Positions 19,241 through 27,690 of a DNA stretch of 64,000 bases are shown here, in pieces; the first letter of the stretch is position 1, and each line of letters starts with the position of its first letter. Origin of the DNA: Methylobacterium sp. WL119 (GTDB lineage Bacteria; Pseudomonadota; Alphaproteobacteria; Rhizobiales; Beijerinckiaceae); contig NZ_VRUU01000001.1 in NCBI RefSeq assembly GCF_008039875.1, positions 62,001 to 126,000 on the forward strand, written 5' to 3'. The position numbers were made by a program, and so were the translations under genes. The notes beneath the pieces were generated by a model, which was not told the origin of the DNA, searched no databases, and worked only from the letters and a program-made list of their open reading frames with translations.

Positions 19241-19876
19241 ATGGCCCTCTTCTCCCGAACCCATCCGACCGGCGTCCCGCTCGTTGGGACCGCGCGCCTC
19301 GACGCGATGAGCCGGACGCTGGCGCGCAACTGGTGGCTCGTCGCCCTGCGCGGCGTCGTCGCCATCCTGTTCGGCGTGATGGCCTTCGTGGCGCCGGCCG
19401 CCTTCGTCCTGTCGCTGGTGTGGTTCTTCGCCGCGTACATGGTCGTCGACGGCGTGTTCGCGATCGTCGCCTCGGTCCGGGCGGCACAAGCCCACGAGCG
19501 CTGGGGCTTCCTGCTGATCGAGGGCCTGCTCGACATCCTGGTCGGCGTCGCGGCCTTCTTCGTGCCCGGCGCCGCCGTCTGGGCCTTCGTCCTGCTCGTC
19601 GCGATCTGGGCGATCGTCACGGGCGCGCTCATGATCGCGGCCGCCTTCCGCCTGCATCTGCATTTCGGACGCTGGTGGCTCGGCCTCGGCGGACTGGTCT
19701 CGATCCTGTTCGGTGCGGTGCTGCTCGTCGAGCCGGGCATGTCGGCGCTGGTGCTCACTTGGTGGCTCGGCGCCTACGCCGTCGCCTTCGGCGTCCTGCT
19801 GGTCGTCCTCGGCTTCCGCCTGCGCGACCGCCACGAGGCGGCCGGCTCGCCGATGCCCTTCCGCCACGGCGTCTGA
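19241..19876 (+). CDS. HdeD-family (DUF308) acid-resistance-like membrane protein
   Basis: 211-aa inner-membrane protein with six hydrophobic segments. The family pattern WWLVALRGVVAILFGVMAF repeats in structure at WWLGLGGLVSILFGAVLL, reflecting the duplicated three-helix unit of DUF308/HdeD proteins. HdeD in E. coli is linked to acid resistance at high cell density; the role in this lineage is unknown. ATG 19241 gives a short charged leader; ATG 19307, directly before the first helix, is an alternative. The 215-nt gap to the divergent emrA gene would hold both promoters; no clear box was recognised there. Confidence 0.82.
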   Translation: MALFSRTHPTGVPLVGTARLDAMSRTLARNWWLVALRGVVAILFGVMAFVAPAAFVLSLVWFFAAYMVVDGVFAIVASVRAAQAHERWGFLLIEGLLDILVGVAAFFVPGAAVWAFVLLVAIWAIVTGALMIAAAFRLHLHFGRWWLGLGGLVSILFGAVLLVEPGMSALVLTWWLGAYAVAFGVLLVVLGFRLRDRHEAAGSPMPFRHGV

Positions 19877-19990
19877 GAGACCGGACGTCCCGGCGGACGC
19901 CACACGGCATAGCTTCGCTCCGCCCGATCGTTCTAGAACGGCAGCGCCGGCGGAGCTGTGGCGTCGCACGGGCCGCCGTTCAGGAACACG

Positions 19991-22459
19991 ATGCCTCCAC
20001 CCGATTCGGATCGACGCCCCCCCGACGACGCCTCGCCCGATGCCGGTGCCGCGGCGCGGGAGGCGGCTGCCGCCGCCAAGGTGCTGGCGCGCCAGCTCGG
20101 CATCCTCGCAGCCGGTGCCGCGCGCGGCGCCGGGCGCAGGGGCCGGGAGGCGGCGCGAGCCACCGGATCGCTCGTCGGGGGCCTCGCGGCACGCCGCCGA
20201 TCCAAAGCTCCGGCCGAGGCTGACGCCCCCATCGCGGGTCCGGCGACCGCCGGGTCCGCGCCGTCGCGCTTCGCCATCCGCGGGCGTTCGCTGCGCCCCG
20301 CCCTCCTGGTCGCCGGCGCCGTCGTCGCGTTGCCGCTCGTTGCGCTGGCCGGCTACGTCCTGTTCGCGTTCCTGACGCTGCCGCCGCTCGGCGGCGTGGT
20401 GATCGACCAGGGCCAGCGCGCGCTCACCGTCGAGGCCGACGACGGCCGGGTCTTCGCCACCCGCGGCACGTTCCGCGGGCAGCCGATCACCAAGGCGGAG
20501 CTTCCGCCGCATCTCGCCCAGGCGATCGTCGCCATCGAGGATCGGCGCTTCTACAGCCATTGGGGCATCGACCTGCGCGGGCTGGTGCGCGCGGCCTGGC
20601 GCAACGCCGTCGGCGGCGGGGTGCGCGAGGGCGGCTCGTCGATCACGCAGCAATATGTCCGGCTGACCTCGCTCAACCAGGAGAAGACCCTGCGCCGCAA
20701 GATCCAGGAGGCCTTCCTGGCGTTGCGGGTCGAGTCCGAGATGAGCAAGGACGACATCCTGCTCGGCTACCTCAACACCGCCTATTTCGGGGCCGGCGCC
20801 TACGGTGCCGATGCGGCGGCGCGGCGCTACTTCGGCAAGGGTGCGAAGGCGCTGACCCTGCCGGAAGCGGCGATGCTCGCCGGGCTGGTGCGGGCGCCCT
20901 CGCAGCTCGCCCCGACGCGCAACTTCGGCGGCGCCAAGGAGCGCGCCGACGTGGTGCTGCAGACCATGGTCGAGACCGGCGCGATCACCGCGGAGGCCGC
21001 CGACGCGGCGCGGGCCAAGACCGTGACGCTGCGCACGCCGCCGGAGACGCCGCCGGGCAGCAACTACTTTCTCGACCTCCTCGCCGCCGACGCCAAGAAG
21101 CTCACAGACGCGCCGGGCGACCTCACCGTGCGCTCGACCCTCAACCTCGACCTCCAGAGCCTCGCCGAGGGAATCGTCGCACGCCGCCTCGACGCCGAGG
21201 GCGGCAAGAAGAAGATCGGCCAAGGCGCGCTCGTCGCGATGTCGAAGGACGGCGCGATCCTCGCGATGGTGGGCGGGCGCGACTACGAGGACAGCCAGTT
21301 CAACCGCGCGACCCAGGCCAAGCGCCAGGCCGGCTCGCTGTTCAAGCTGTTCGTCTACCTCACCGCCTACGAGAACGGGCTGACCCCGGAGACCGTGCTG
21401 GTCGACCGCCCGGTGCAGATCGGCGACTGGGAGCCGCAGAACGCCAACAACCGGTTCCGCGGCGCCGTGCCGCTGCGGACCGCCTTCGCGCTCTCGATCA
21501 ACACGGTGGCGGCCCAGCTCGGCGAGGAGCTCGGCATCCCGGCCGTGATCGCGACGGCGAAATCCCTCGGGGTGCAGTCCGAGCTGCCGAACGTGCCGAG
21601 CCTCGCGCTCGGCTCGGCCGAGGTCACGCTGCTGGAGATGACACGCGCCTATGCCGGCGTTCTGGCCAACCGCACGCCGGTGGAGAGCTTCGACATCCAC
21701 GCGATCCGCGGCGGAGCGCCGGCCCCGCTATATCTGCGCCCCGACGCCAAGCCCGCCGCCGGCCTGCCGGGCGACAGCCGCACGATGATGCTCGATTCGC
21801 TGCAGGCGGTGGTCGACGGCGGAACCGGCAAGGGCGCGCGCGTGTCCGGCTTGGCCGTCGGCGGCAAGACCGGGACGACGCAGGATTACCGCGACGCCTG
21901 GTTCATCGGGATGACGCCCGACATGGTCGTCGGCGTCTGGGTCGGCAACGACGACAATTCCGCGATGAACCGCGTCGGCGGAGGCGACGTCCCGGCCTCG
22001 ATCTTCCGCGATTTCGTGCAGCGGGCCTCGGCGCAGATGGCCAAGGGCCGCAAGCGCCCCTCCGCGGTCAAGGCCGAGCCGCAGCCGGCCGAAGCGGCGC
22101 CGCCCGCGCCCGCAGCCGCCGCGCCGGCCGCCGGCCCCGAGGCGCGCGGCGTGCCCGAGGTGATCGACACCGGGACCCTGTCGTTCCGCGGCCGCACCGT
22201 GCGGCTCGCCGGCGTCGACGGCCAGGGCGGCCACCTCGCCCGCCAGCTCGCGCGCTACCTGCGCCGCCGCGAGGTGGTGTGCGCGCCCGATGCCGGCGGA
22301 ACCCAAGGCTCCCGCTGCCGCATCGACGGCGACGACCTCGCCGCGCTGATCCTCTCGGCCGGCGGCGCCCGCGCCAGCGAGGACGCGCCGCCCGACTTGC
22401 TCGCGGCGGAGGAGCAGGCGCGGTCGGAACGCACCGGGATGTGGGGCGGGCGCCGCTGA
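19991..22459 (+). CDS. Class A penicillin-binding protein (PBP1A-like) with SNase-like C-terminal tail
   Basis: 822-aa bifunctional peptidoglycan synthase. After a Pro/Ala-rich cytoplasmic leader and one transmembrane helix (about 100-125) comes a GT51 transglycosylase domain with catalytic Glu183 in EDRRFYSHWGID and the RKIQEAFLALRVE motif. The transpeptidase domain has SLFK (Ser449), a SIN triad (SINTVAAQ) and KTGTT (626-630). After an Ala/Pro linker the last roughly 100 residues (VIDTGTLSFRGRTVRLAGVDG ... EEQARSERTGMWGGRR) look like a staphylococcal-nuclease-like fold. That tail keeps VRLAGVD but has lost the family's Asp-Ala-Pro-Glu and Gly-Arg catalytic positions. The tail is unusual for PBPs. 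ATG 19991 follows AGGA; part of the tail DNA recurs at 24721. Confidence 0.9.
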   Translation: MPPPDSDRRPPDDASPDAGAAAREAAAAAKVLARQLGILAAGAARGAGRRGREAARATGSLVGGLAARRRSKAPAEADAPIAGPATAGSAPSRFAIRGRSLRPALLVAGAVVALPLVALAGYVLFAFLTLPPLGGVVIDQGQRALTVEADDGRVFATRGTFRGQPITKAELPPHLAQAIVAIEDRRFYSHWGIDLRGLVRAAWRNAVGGGVREGGSSITQQYVRLTSLNQEKTLRRKIQEAFLALRVESEMSKDDILLGYLNTAYFGAGAYGADAAARRYFGKGAKALTLPEAAMLAGLVRAPSQLAPTRNFGGAKERADVVLQTMVETGAITAEAADAARAKTVTLRTPPETPPGSNYFLDLLAADAKKLTDAPGDLTVRSTLNLDLQSLAEGIVARRLDAEGGKKKIGQGALVAMSKDGAILAMVGGRDYEDSQFNRATQAKRQAGSLFKLFVYLTAYENGLTPETVLVDRPVQIGDWEPQNANNRFRGAVPLRTAFALSINTVAAQLGEELGIPAVIATAKSLGVQSELPNVPSLALGSAEVTLLEMTRAYAGVLANRTPVESFDIHAIRGGAPAPLYLRPDAKPAAGLPGDSRTMMLDSLQAVVDGGTGKGARVSGLAVGGKTGTTQDYRDAWFIGMTPDMVVGVWVGNDDNSAMNRVGGGDVPASIFRDFVQRASAQMAKGRKRPSAVKAEPQPAEAAPPAPAAAAPAAGPEARGVPEVIDTGTLSFRGRTVRLAGVDGQGGHLARQLARYLRRREVVCAPDAGGTQGSRCRIDGDDLAALILSAGGARASEDAPPDLLAAEEQARSERTGMWGGRR

Positions 22460-22542
22460 GGAAACGTGCCGGCTTACCCGGGGCCTTGCATGCGATCCGG
22501 GCCCGCGGCGATCGACGAAGCGCTCCGGTTGGAGGCGGCCGT

Positions 22543-23118
22543 TCATAACGCGTTGTAGAACCCGATCGCCTCCTCGAGCTCGCGCTCCTCGTAGCCGAAA
22601 TGCGAGATCACGATCTGCTCGAAGGTCTCGTAGATCCTGCCCAGGGCGAGGGCGTAGTCCCGGCGCGGATCCACGGCGATGGCGCGCGCGATCTGCAGGA
22701 TGCGTTCGAGCAGGGCGTGAACGGTCCGGTGCTCCGCGCCGAGGCGGTCGAGGACCGGGCTCATGCTTGCGTCCTGCCTGATGGCCGGAAAGACGCTGCC
22801 TTCCTCGATGTCGTGATGCATCTGGAGCATCTGGCATTGTTGCCCGCACAGGTTGCCGAACGCGCGGAAGTTCGCGACCATCGACAGGGACGCGACGCCC
22901 TCGGACACGGCCTCGACGGTGCCGGTCCCCGACCGGAACCGGTCGAGCGCAGCGCGGACGGCGGCAAGCTCGGCGAGGTGGTGCCGGTGATACAGGCCCA
23001 GGCGCCGCCCTCGGGCGCGTTGCATCGGGGTGACGCCGGGGATGGCCGGTGCCCTGGGCCGGGTCGCGTCGTCCAGGAAGGGGATCCCTTCCAGGGTCAG
23101 GATGGGTTCGACCGTCAT
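22543..23118 (-). CDS. Hemerythrin-like HHE domain protein
   Basis: 191-aa cytoplasmic protein. Spaced His/Glu motifs typical of the hemerythrin/HHE cation-binding fold are visible: YHRHHLAEL (about 43-51), MHHDIEEGSVFP (about 100-111), EHRTVHALLERIL (about 130-142) and ISHFGYEERELEEA (about 170-183). These would bind a di-iron centre and sense or detoxify O2, NO or peroxide. Two Cys in NLCGQQCQM are nearby. It is followed on the same strand by glutaredoxin-like and DoxX genes in the order DoxX, glutaredoxin-like, hemerythrin, with an HxlR regulator divergent from them, suggesting one stress-inducible unit. Confidence 0.85.
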   Translation of the reverse strand: MTVEPILTLEGIPFLDDATRPRAPAIPGVTPMQRARGRRLGLYHRHHLAELAAVRAALDRFRSGTGTVEAVSEGVASLSMVANFRAFGNLCGQQCQMLQMHHDIEEGSVFPAIRQDASMSPVLDRLGAEHRTVHALLERILQIARAIAVDPRRDYALALGRIYETFEQIVISHFGYEERELEEAIGFYNAL

Positions 23119-23181
23119 GGCGGGCAGGCTTTCGCTTCGGAACTCGTGGGAAGGGCGAGGGACCGGGTTCGCGCCTCCGCG

Positions 23182-23562
23182 TCAGCCCGCCGGTTGGCGC
23201 CTCTTCAGCTCCATGTTCTCGCGGTAGAGCAATTGGAGGCTCTTGAAGACGCCGGCGAGATACGACGCGTAGGTCGGCAGGGTGTCTGCGGCGACGCCCG
23301 CGCGTGTCGCGAAATGCGCGACGATGGCATCGGACTCGGCGGTGAGGACGCCGGGCGTCAGCTCGGCCGTCGGATAGGCGACCCGGGTTCCGGTTCGTGC
23401 GAGAAGGCTGCCGATCGCCTTCTGCTCCTTCGTGCCTTGGACGAACTCCCGCAAGGTCACGTGGTCGAGCTGCCCGGTTTCCAGGAGGAACAGGCGGACC
23501 TTGAAGCAGAACGGGCAGCCGGCCATCAGGTAGATGACGGGCTTGAACGGGGTATCGGTCAT
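23182..23562 (-). CDS. Glutaredoxin-like / GST N-terminal domain protein
   Basis: 126-aa protein with a thioredoxin-fold N-terminus and dithiol active site C16-P-F-C19 in IYLMAGCPFCFKVRLFLLETG. The family resembles glutathione S-transferase N-terminal domains fused to a short helical tail (LPTYASYLAGVFKSLQLLYREN). Expected to reduce disulfides or conjugate glutathione in the cytoplasm. ATG 23562 is supported by AGGAA eight bases upstream. It lies between the DoxX gene and the hemerythrin gene on the same strand; the 63-nt gap to hemerythrin allows cotranscription. Confidence 0.78.
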   Translation of the reverse strand: MTDTPFKPVIYLMAGCPFCFKVRLFLLETGQLDHVTLREFVQGTKEQKAIGSLLARTGTRVAYPTAELTPGVLTAESDAIVAHFATRAGVAADTLPTYASYLAGVFKSLQLLYRENMELKRRQPAG

Positions 23563-23642
23563 CGTCGGGTTTCCTGTTCGATGCGGGCTCGAAAGGTCGA
23601 TGCGGCCGGAGCAAACGACTTCAGCCGCTATCCTGAGAGGCA

Positions 23643-24011
23643 TCAGCACAGCCGGGCGACGGCGAGGCTCGCGACCAGCAGCAGGATCGCCGGCGCGGGC
23701 GAGGACGGCAGCACCGGGAGGTGGGCGAGGATCGCGCCTGTCATGTTCGCCGCGAGCCAGACGGCACCGAAGAACCCGTAGCCCGGCACCAGGAGGGTCG
23801 CGGCTCCGACGACTTCGATCACGCCCGTGACGATCCTGAGCCATTGCCCGAGGCCGATCTGATCGAAGAACTGGATCATGATCGGAACGCCGCCGCGCCT
23901 GGCACCGCCGGTTTCCAGGAAGGCGACGACGAGCAACGCCGTCAGGATCGGGACGGTGATGTCGCGAGCGCGCGCGGGCGCAGCTGCAGGAGCGACGAGG
24001 GTCTGCGACAT
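23643..24011 (-). CDS. DoxX family membrane protein
   Basis: 122-aa inner-membrane protein with four hydrophobic helices, matching the small DoxX/DoxX-like family: PILTALLVVAFLETGGARRGG, then FDQIGLGQWLRIVTGVIEVVGAATLLVPG, GAVWLAANMTGAILAHL and a final helix. These proteins are tied to thiosulfate/quinone redox or to stress protection, but a precise activity is not established for this type. It is the first gene downstream of the HxlR divergent promoter region and starts at ATG 24011. Confidence 0.82.
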   Translation of the reverse strand: MSQTLVAPAAAPARARDITVPILTALLVVAFLETGGARRGGVPIMIQFFDQIGLGQWLRIVTGVIEVVGAATLLVPGYGFFGAVWLAANMTGAILAHLPVLPSSPAPAILLLVASLAVARLC

Positions 24012-24104
24012 GCGCGATCTCCTTGCTGGACGGTGAAGCCGGAGCGATCGCCGGTCGCGCGCGCCGATGCATGGGGTTCCGTCTCGTGCCTCGGTTTCGC
24101 TTAG

Positions 24105-24115
24105 TGACCGGGTCA
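24105..24115. promoter_or_regulatory. Candidate HxlR operator palindrome
   Basis: TGACC-G-GGTCA, a perfect 5-bp inverted repeat around one base, lies in the 159-nt divergent gap between the DoxX gene (start 24011) and the HxlR regulator (start 24171). The position fits an operator governing both directions. Binding is inferred only. Confidence 0.4.
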
Positions 24116-24170
24116 TGATATGAATTCGCGGAGCCGTCGCAAGACGGCACAAACCGGATACCGAGGTTAC

Positions 24171-24551
24171 ATGGATGTGACCGCGTCCCAGCCGAAGCAC
24201 TCGCCCGAGTGCCTGCGCGTCTCGCAACTGCTGTCGCGCATCGGCGACAAGTGGACCGTGCTCGTGATCATGCTGTTGCGTGAGCGCGCGTGCCGTTTCA
24301 GCGAACTCAAGCGCGGCGTCGACGGGATTTCGCAGCGAATGCTGACCCTCACGCTGCGCCATCTTGAGCGGGACGGTCTGGTGACCCGGACGGTGACGCC
24401 GACCATCCCGCCGCGCGTCGACTACGAACTCACGGAGATCGGGCATTCCCTCGCGGAGCCGATCCAGGCGCTCGGGCGATGGGCGTTCGACAACCTCGCC
24501 CGGATCGACGCCGCACAGGCATCGTACGATGCGCGCGCGGAGGCGGCCTGA
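24171..24551 (+). CDS. HxlR-family winged-helix transcriptional regulator
   Basis: 126-aa MarR-like winged-helix regulator of the HxlR/YodB group. Diagnostic segments are CLRVSQLLSRIGDKWTVLVIMLL, RFSELKRGVDGISQRMLTLTLRHLERDGLVTRTVTPTIPPRVDYELTEIG and a C-terminal dimerisation helix. A single Cys (SPECLRV, residue about 13) stands where YodB/HypR proteins carry the redox-sensing Cys. ATG 24171 is preferred over ATG 24120 because GAGG sits eight bases upstream. Divergent from DoxX/glutaredoxin-like/hemerythrin genes, it probably controls them in response to electrophile or oxidant stress (inference). Confidence 0.88.
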   Translation: MDVTASQPKHSPECLRVSQLLSRIGDKWTVLVIMLLRERACRFSELKRGVDGISQRMLTLTLRHLERDGLVTRTVTPTIPPRVDYELTEIGHSLAEPIQALGRWAFDNLARIDAAQASYDARAEAA

Positions 24552-24654
24552 CGCCACCCCATCGCACCCGTGGATTCACTGGCGTCGGTGACGGGCTCCG
24601 TCAGCGCTCGACGGCGTCCCCTGCGGCATGATCGGACGGCGCCGGGACATGCGG

Positions 24655-24800
24655 CGCGTGCTGTGGCGGTCACCGCGCAGGATGTCGAGGAAGCCCGATG
24701 CGAGCGGAAACGGAAGGCCCCCCGCTGCCGCATCGGCGGCGGCGACCCCGCCGCGTTGATCCTCTCTGCCGGTGGCGCCCGTGCCTTCGAGGGTCGGGTT
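24655..24800. pseudogene. Mosaic of two gene fragments (amn-like and SNase-tail-like)
   Basis: The 362-nt gap 24552-24913 has no convincing gene. Bases 24661-24690 match 28 of 30 bases of the 3' part of amn (26133-26162). Bases 24721-24790 match about 61 of 70 bases of the nuclease-like tail of the PBP1A gene (22311-22380). In the plus direction the second piece still encodes RCRIGGGDPAALILSAGGARA and then drifts out of similarity. Neither piece has a start or an intact domain. The simplest reading is decayed, rearranged copies of C-terminal coding sequence from this neighbourhood or from paralogues elsewhere. Confidence 0.6.
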
Positions 24801-24913
24801 CGGCGACAGACGGCCGTCGCCCTATCGGTCCGCGAGCCAAACGGCCTGACGCGGTCGCCGGCGGCTGCTAGCGTCCGATCCGACGCGAACAAGAACGTCT
24901 GCGGGAGGTCACG

Positions 24914-26074
24914 ATGCGGAAACCCGTCCTGGGTCTCGCCTGGGCGCTGCTGAGCTTCGGGTCACCGGCTCTGGCCGAGCCTGCGCCCGACCATCCGGCG
25001 ACCTTCAAGCCGGCGCAGCGCGAGGGCTACTTCTTCGTCGGCGGCGCCTACGAGACGGTCGCGGGCAAGGGTGCCGCCGTCGGGCAGATGTTCGTGCAGT
25101 ATCACGCGCCGGTCGAGGTGGCGCAGCCCTATCCCGTGGTGATGGTGCACGGCACGGCGCAGACCGGCGTGAACTTCCTCGGCACGCCGGACGGGCGTCC
25201 CGGCTGGGTCGATCGGTTCGTCGAGAAGGGGTTTGCCGTCTACGTCGTCGATCAGGTCGGCCGCGGCCGGTCCGGCGACGATCCGGACGCCTACGGCCCC
25301 TATGCGCGGCTCGCGCCGAACGACCTGGAGACGATCTTCACCGGGCAGGAGCGCTTCGACCTGTTTCCGCAGGCCAAGCTTCACACCCGCTGGCCGGGCG
25401 GGGCCGGCGTGAGGGGCAACGCGGCGTTCGACCAGTTCTACTTCTCGCAGGTGCCGTTCATCGCCAGCGCCCTGCGCAGCGAGGAGCTCGTCGACCCCGC
25501 GCTGATCGCGCTGCTCGAGAAGATCGGGCCGTCCGTCCTGCTGACGCATTCGCAGGCCGGCGTGTTCGGATGGGCGGTGTCGGACCGGCGCCCCGACCTG
25601 GTGAAGGCGCATGTCGCGGTCGAGCCGAACGGGCCGACCTTCTACGACATCCGCTTCAAGGGGGGAGCGGACTGGTACGAGAAGGTCGGCGAGGCGCGCG
25701 CCCGGCCCTACGGCATCACCCGCGTGCCGCTGACCTTCGATCCGCCGGTCTCGACCCCGACCGACCTCGTCGTGGCGCAGTCCGAGGCGCCGCTCCGTCC
25801 CGGCCAGATCCGCTGCTGGCTCCAGGCCGAGCCGGCACGCAAGCTGCCGAATCTCGCCCGCGTACCGGCCGTGATCGTGACGGCCGAGGCCTCGTTCCGC
25901 GCGACGATGGACGACTGCACCGGTGCCTTCCTCGAGCAGGCGGGCGCCAAGCCCGACCGCTTGGCGCTGGCCGAGCACGGCATCCACGGCAACGGCCACA
26001 TGATGATGCTGGAGACCAACAACGGCGGGGTCGCCGACGCGATCATCGGATGGATCGCCGGCAGGCTGAAGTAG
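24914..26074 (+). CDS. Secreted alpha/beta hydrolase (esterase-like)
   Basis: 386-aa protein with a cleavable signal peptide (1-21, ending ALA). The alpha/beta-hydrolase core has the oxyanion region VVMVHGTAQTGVNF, the strand VVDQVGRGRSG, a nucleophile elbow THSQAGVFGW (Ser in HSQAG) and a late HGNGHMMMLETN that supplies the catalytic His. It resembles the secreted esterase/alpha-beta hydrolase family in which the first Gly of GxSxG is replaced (HSQAG). The substrate is unknown. ATG 24914 follows GGGAGG by a proper spacing. It converges with amn 9 nt away. Confidence 0.85.
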   Translation: MRKPVLGLAWALLSFGSPALAEPAPDHPATFKPAQREGYFFVGGAYETVAGKGAAVGQMFVQYHAPVEVAQPYPVVMVHGTAQTGVNFLGTPDGRPGWVDRFVEKGFAVYVVDQVGRGRSGDDPDAYGPYARLAPNDLETIFTGQERFDLFPQAKLHTRWPGGAGVRGNAAFDQFYFSQVPFIASALRSEELVDPALIALLEKIGPSVLLTHSQAGVFGWAVSDRRPDLVKAHVAVEPNGPTFYDIRFKGGADWYEKVGEARARPYGITRVPLTFDPPVSTPTDLVVAQSEAPLRPGQIRCWLQAEPARKLPNLARVPAVIVTAEASFRATMDDCTGAFLEQAGAKPDRLALAEHGIHGNGHMMMLETNNGGVADAIIGWIAGRLK

Positions 26075-26083
26075 CGGCGCGGC

Positions 26084-27577
26084 CTACCGGAACGGCGGCT
26101 CGTCGAAGCTGCGCAGCTTGCGCGAGTGCAGGCCGTGGCGGTCGCCGCGCAGGATGTCGAGGGCGGCGAGCCCGATCAGCAAGTGCTCGGCCACCGCTCG
26201 CTCGTAGAAGGCGTTGGCCGCGCCCGGCAGCTTGATCTCGCCGTGCAGCGGCTTGTCGGAGACGCAGAGCAGCGTGCCGTAGGGCACCCGCAGGCGGTAG
26301 CCCTGCGCGGCGATCGTCCCGCTCTCCATGTCGACGCCGATGGCGCGGCTGAGGTTGATCCGGCGGCGTTCCTGGCTGAAGCGCAGCTCCCAGTTGCGGT
26401 CGTCGTAGGTGACGACCGTGCCGGTGCGCAGGCGCCGCTTCAGCGCGTCGGCCTTCTCGCCCGTGACCTGCGCGGCCGCGGCCTGGAGCGCGAGCTGCAC
26501 CTCGGCGAGCGCCGGCACCGGAACGTCCGGCGGCACCAGCTCGTCGAGGATGCGGTCGCGGCGCATGTAGCCGTGGGCGAGCACGTAGTCGCCGATGGTC
26601 TGCGATTGCCGCAGGCCGCCGCAATGCCCGACCATCAGCCAGCAATGCGGGCGCAGCACCGCGAGGTGATCGGTGATCGTCTTCGCGTTCGAGGGGCCGA
26701 CGCCGATATTGACCAGCGTCGTGCCCTGCGCGGTGCCGTCGGCACCTTCGGACGCGAGATGGTAGGCCGGCATCTGGAAGCGGTGCCAGGGCGAGGCGGC
26801 CATCAGCGCCGCCGGGTCGGCGGAGGCGGCCTCGCCGCGCGTCACGGTGATGCCCCCCGGCATGACCAGCTTGGTGAAGCCCTCCGCGCCTGAGGCGAGG
26901 CGCTCCAGCCCGTGGCGGACGAACTGGTCGACGTAGCGGTGGTAGTTGGTCAGCAGGATCCAGGGCTGGACCTCGCGCCAGTCGCAGCCGGTGTAGTGCA
27001 CGAGGCGACGGAGCGAGTAATCGACCCGCACGGCGTCGAACAGGGCGAGCGGGCGCGGCTCGTCGGCCATCGGCTGCCAGGTCCCGTCGGCGATCTCGTC
27101 GCCGACGAGCGAGAGCAGCGGCACCGGGAACCAGGTCGCGAGCTCGGCCGGGCTGACGCGTCCCGCGCCGAGGTCGGTGCCGGGCTCGAGCACGTAGGAA
27201 TACGGGATCTCCTGCGCGCTCAGGCCGACCTCGAGCCCGACCCCGTAATCGGCCACCAGCGGCTCGAGCTGCGCCGTCAGGTAGGCGCGAAAGTCGGCGG
27301 GGCTGGTGACGGTGGTGCTGTAGGTGCCCGGCGCCTGCATCTTGGCGGTCGCGCGGCTGATGCGCGGGACCGGGCCGGCGGGCCGGTAGGTCACGCGAAG
27401 CTCCGGGTAGCGGAACTGCAGCCGCTCGGCGGCGTCCGGCGGCTTGCCGCCGTCCAGCGTGCGGGTCAGCGCGGTGCGCAGGGCCTGGGTCGCGCCGGCA
27501 TGCAGCTCGACCAGCCGGTCGACGGCGGTCGCGACGTCGGCCACCGCCTCCATCGGGCGCAGTTCGTTCTCGATCAC
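26084..27577 (-). CDS. amn: AMP nucleosidase
   Basis: Hydrolyses AMP to adenine and ribose 5-phosphate in the cytoplasm, adjusting adenylate pools. The 497-aa length fits. The N-terminal AMP-nucleosidase regulatory domain (FRYPELRVTYRP, YSTTVTSPADFRAYL) is followed by the phosphorylase-like catalytic domain with NIGVGPSNAKTITDHLAVLRPHCWLMVGHCGGLR and IGVDMESGTIAAQGYRLRVPYGTLLCVSDKPLHGE. The C-terminus ends LDILRGDRHGLHSRKLRSFDEPPFR, the segment echoed at 24661. ATG 27577 opens directly on the family N-terminus. Confidence 0.95.
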   Translation of the reverse strand: MIENELRPMEAVADVATAVDRLVELHAGATQALRTALTRTLDGGKPPDAAERLQFRYPELRVTYRPAGPVPRISRATAKMQAPGTYSTTVTSPADFRAYLTAQLEPLVADYGVGLEVGLSAQEIPYSYVLEPGTDLGAGRVSPAELATWFPVPLLSLVGDEIADGTWQPMADEPRPLALFDAVRVDYSLRRLVHYTGCDWREVQPWILLTNYHRYVDQFVRHGLERLASGAEGFTKLVMPGGITVTRGEAASADPAALMAASPWHRFQMPAYHLASEGADGTAQGTTLVNIGVGPSNAKTITDHLAVLRPHCWLMVGHCGGLRQSQTIGDYVLAHGYMRRDRILDELVPPDVPVPALAEVQLALQAAAAQVTGEKADALKRRLRTGTVVTYDDRNWELRFSQERRRINLSRAIGVDMESGTIAAQGYRLRVPYGTLLCVSDKPLHGEIKLPGAANAFYERAVAEHLLIGLAALDILRGDRHGLHSRKLRSFDEPPFR

Positions 27578-27690
27578 GCGCGTTCCCCGTTCAGATCCTG
27601 CCTGGCCCGTCCCGCCCGGCTCTACACCCCGGCGCCCGTGCGCGCGAGACGGGGCTTGCGGTCGGCGTCGCGTTGCCCGAAAGCCGGCGG

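Noticed and set aside
24120-24170. Upstream ATG 24120 for the HxlR regulator
   Set aside because: No ribosome site; the added residues are basic and not part of the family, and the GAGG-supported ATG 24171 fits better.
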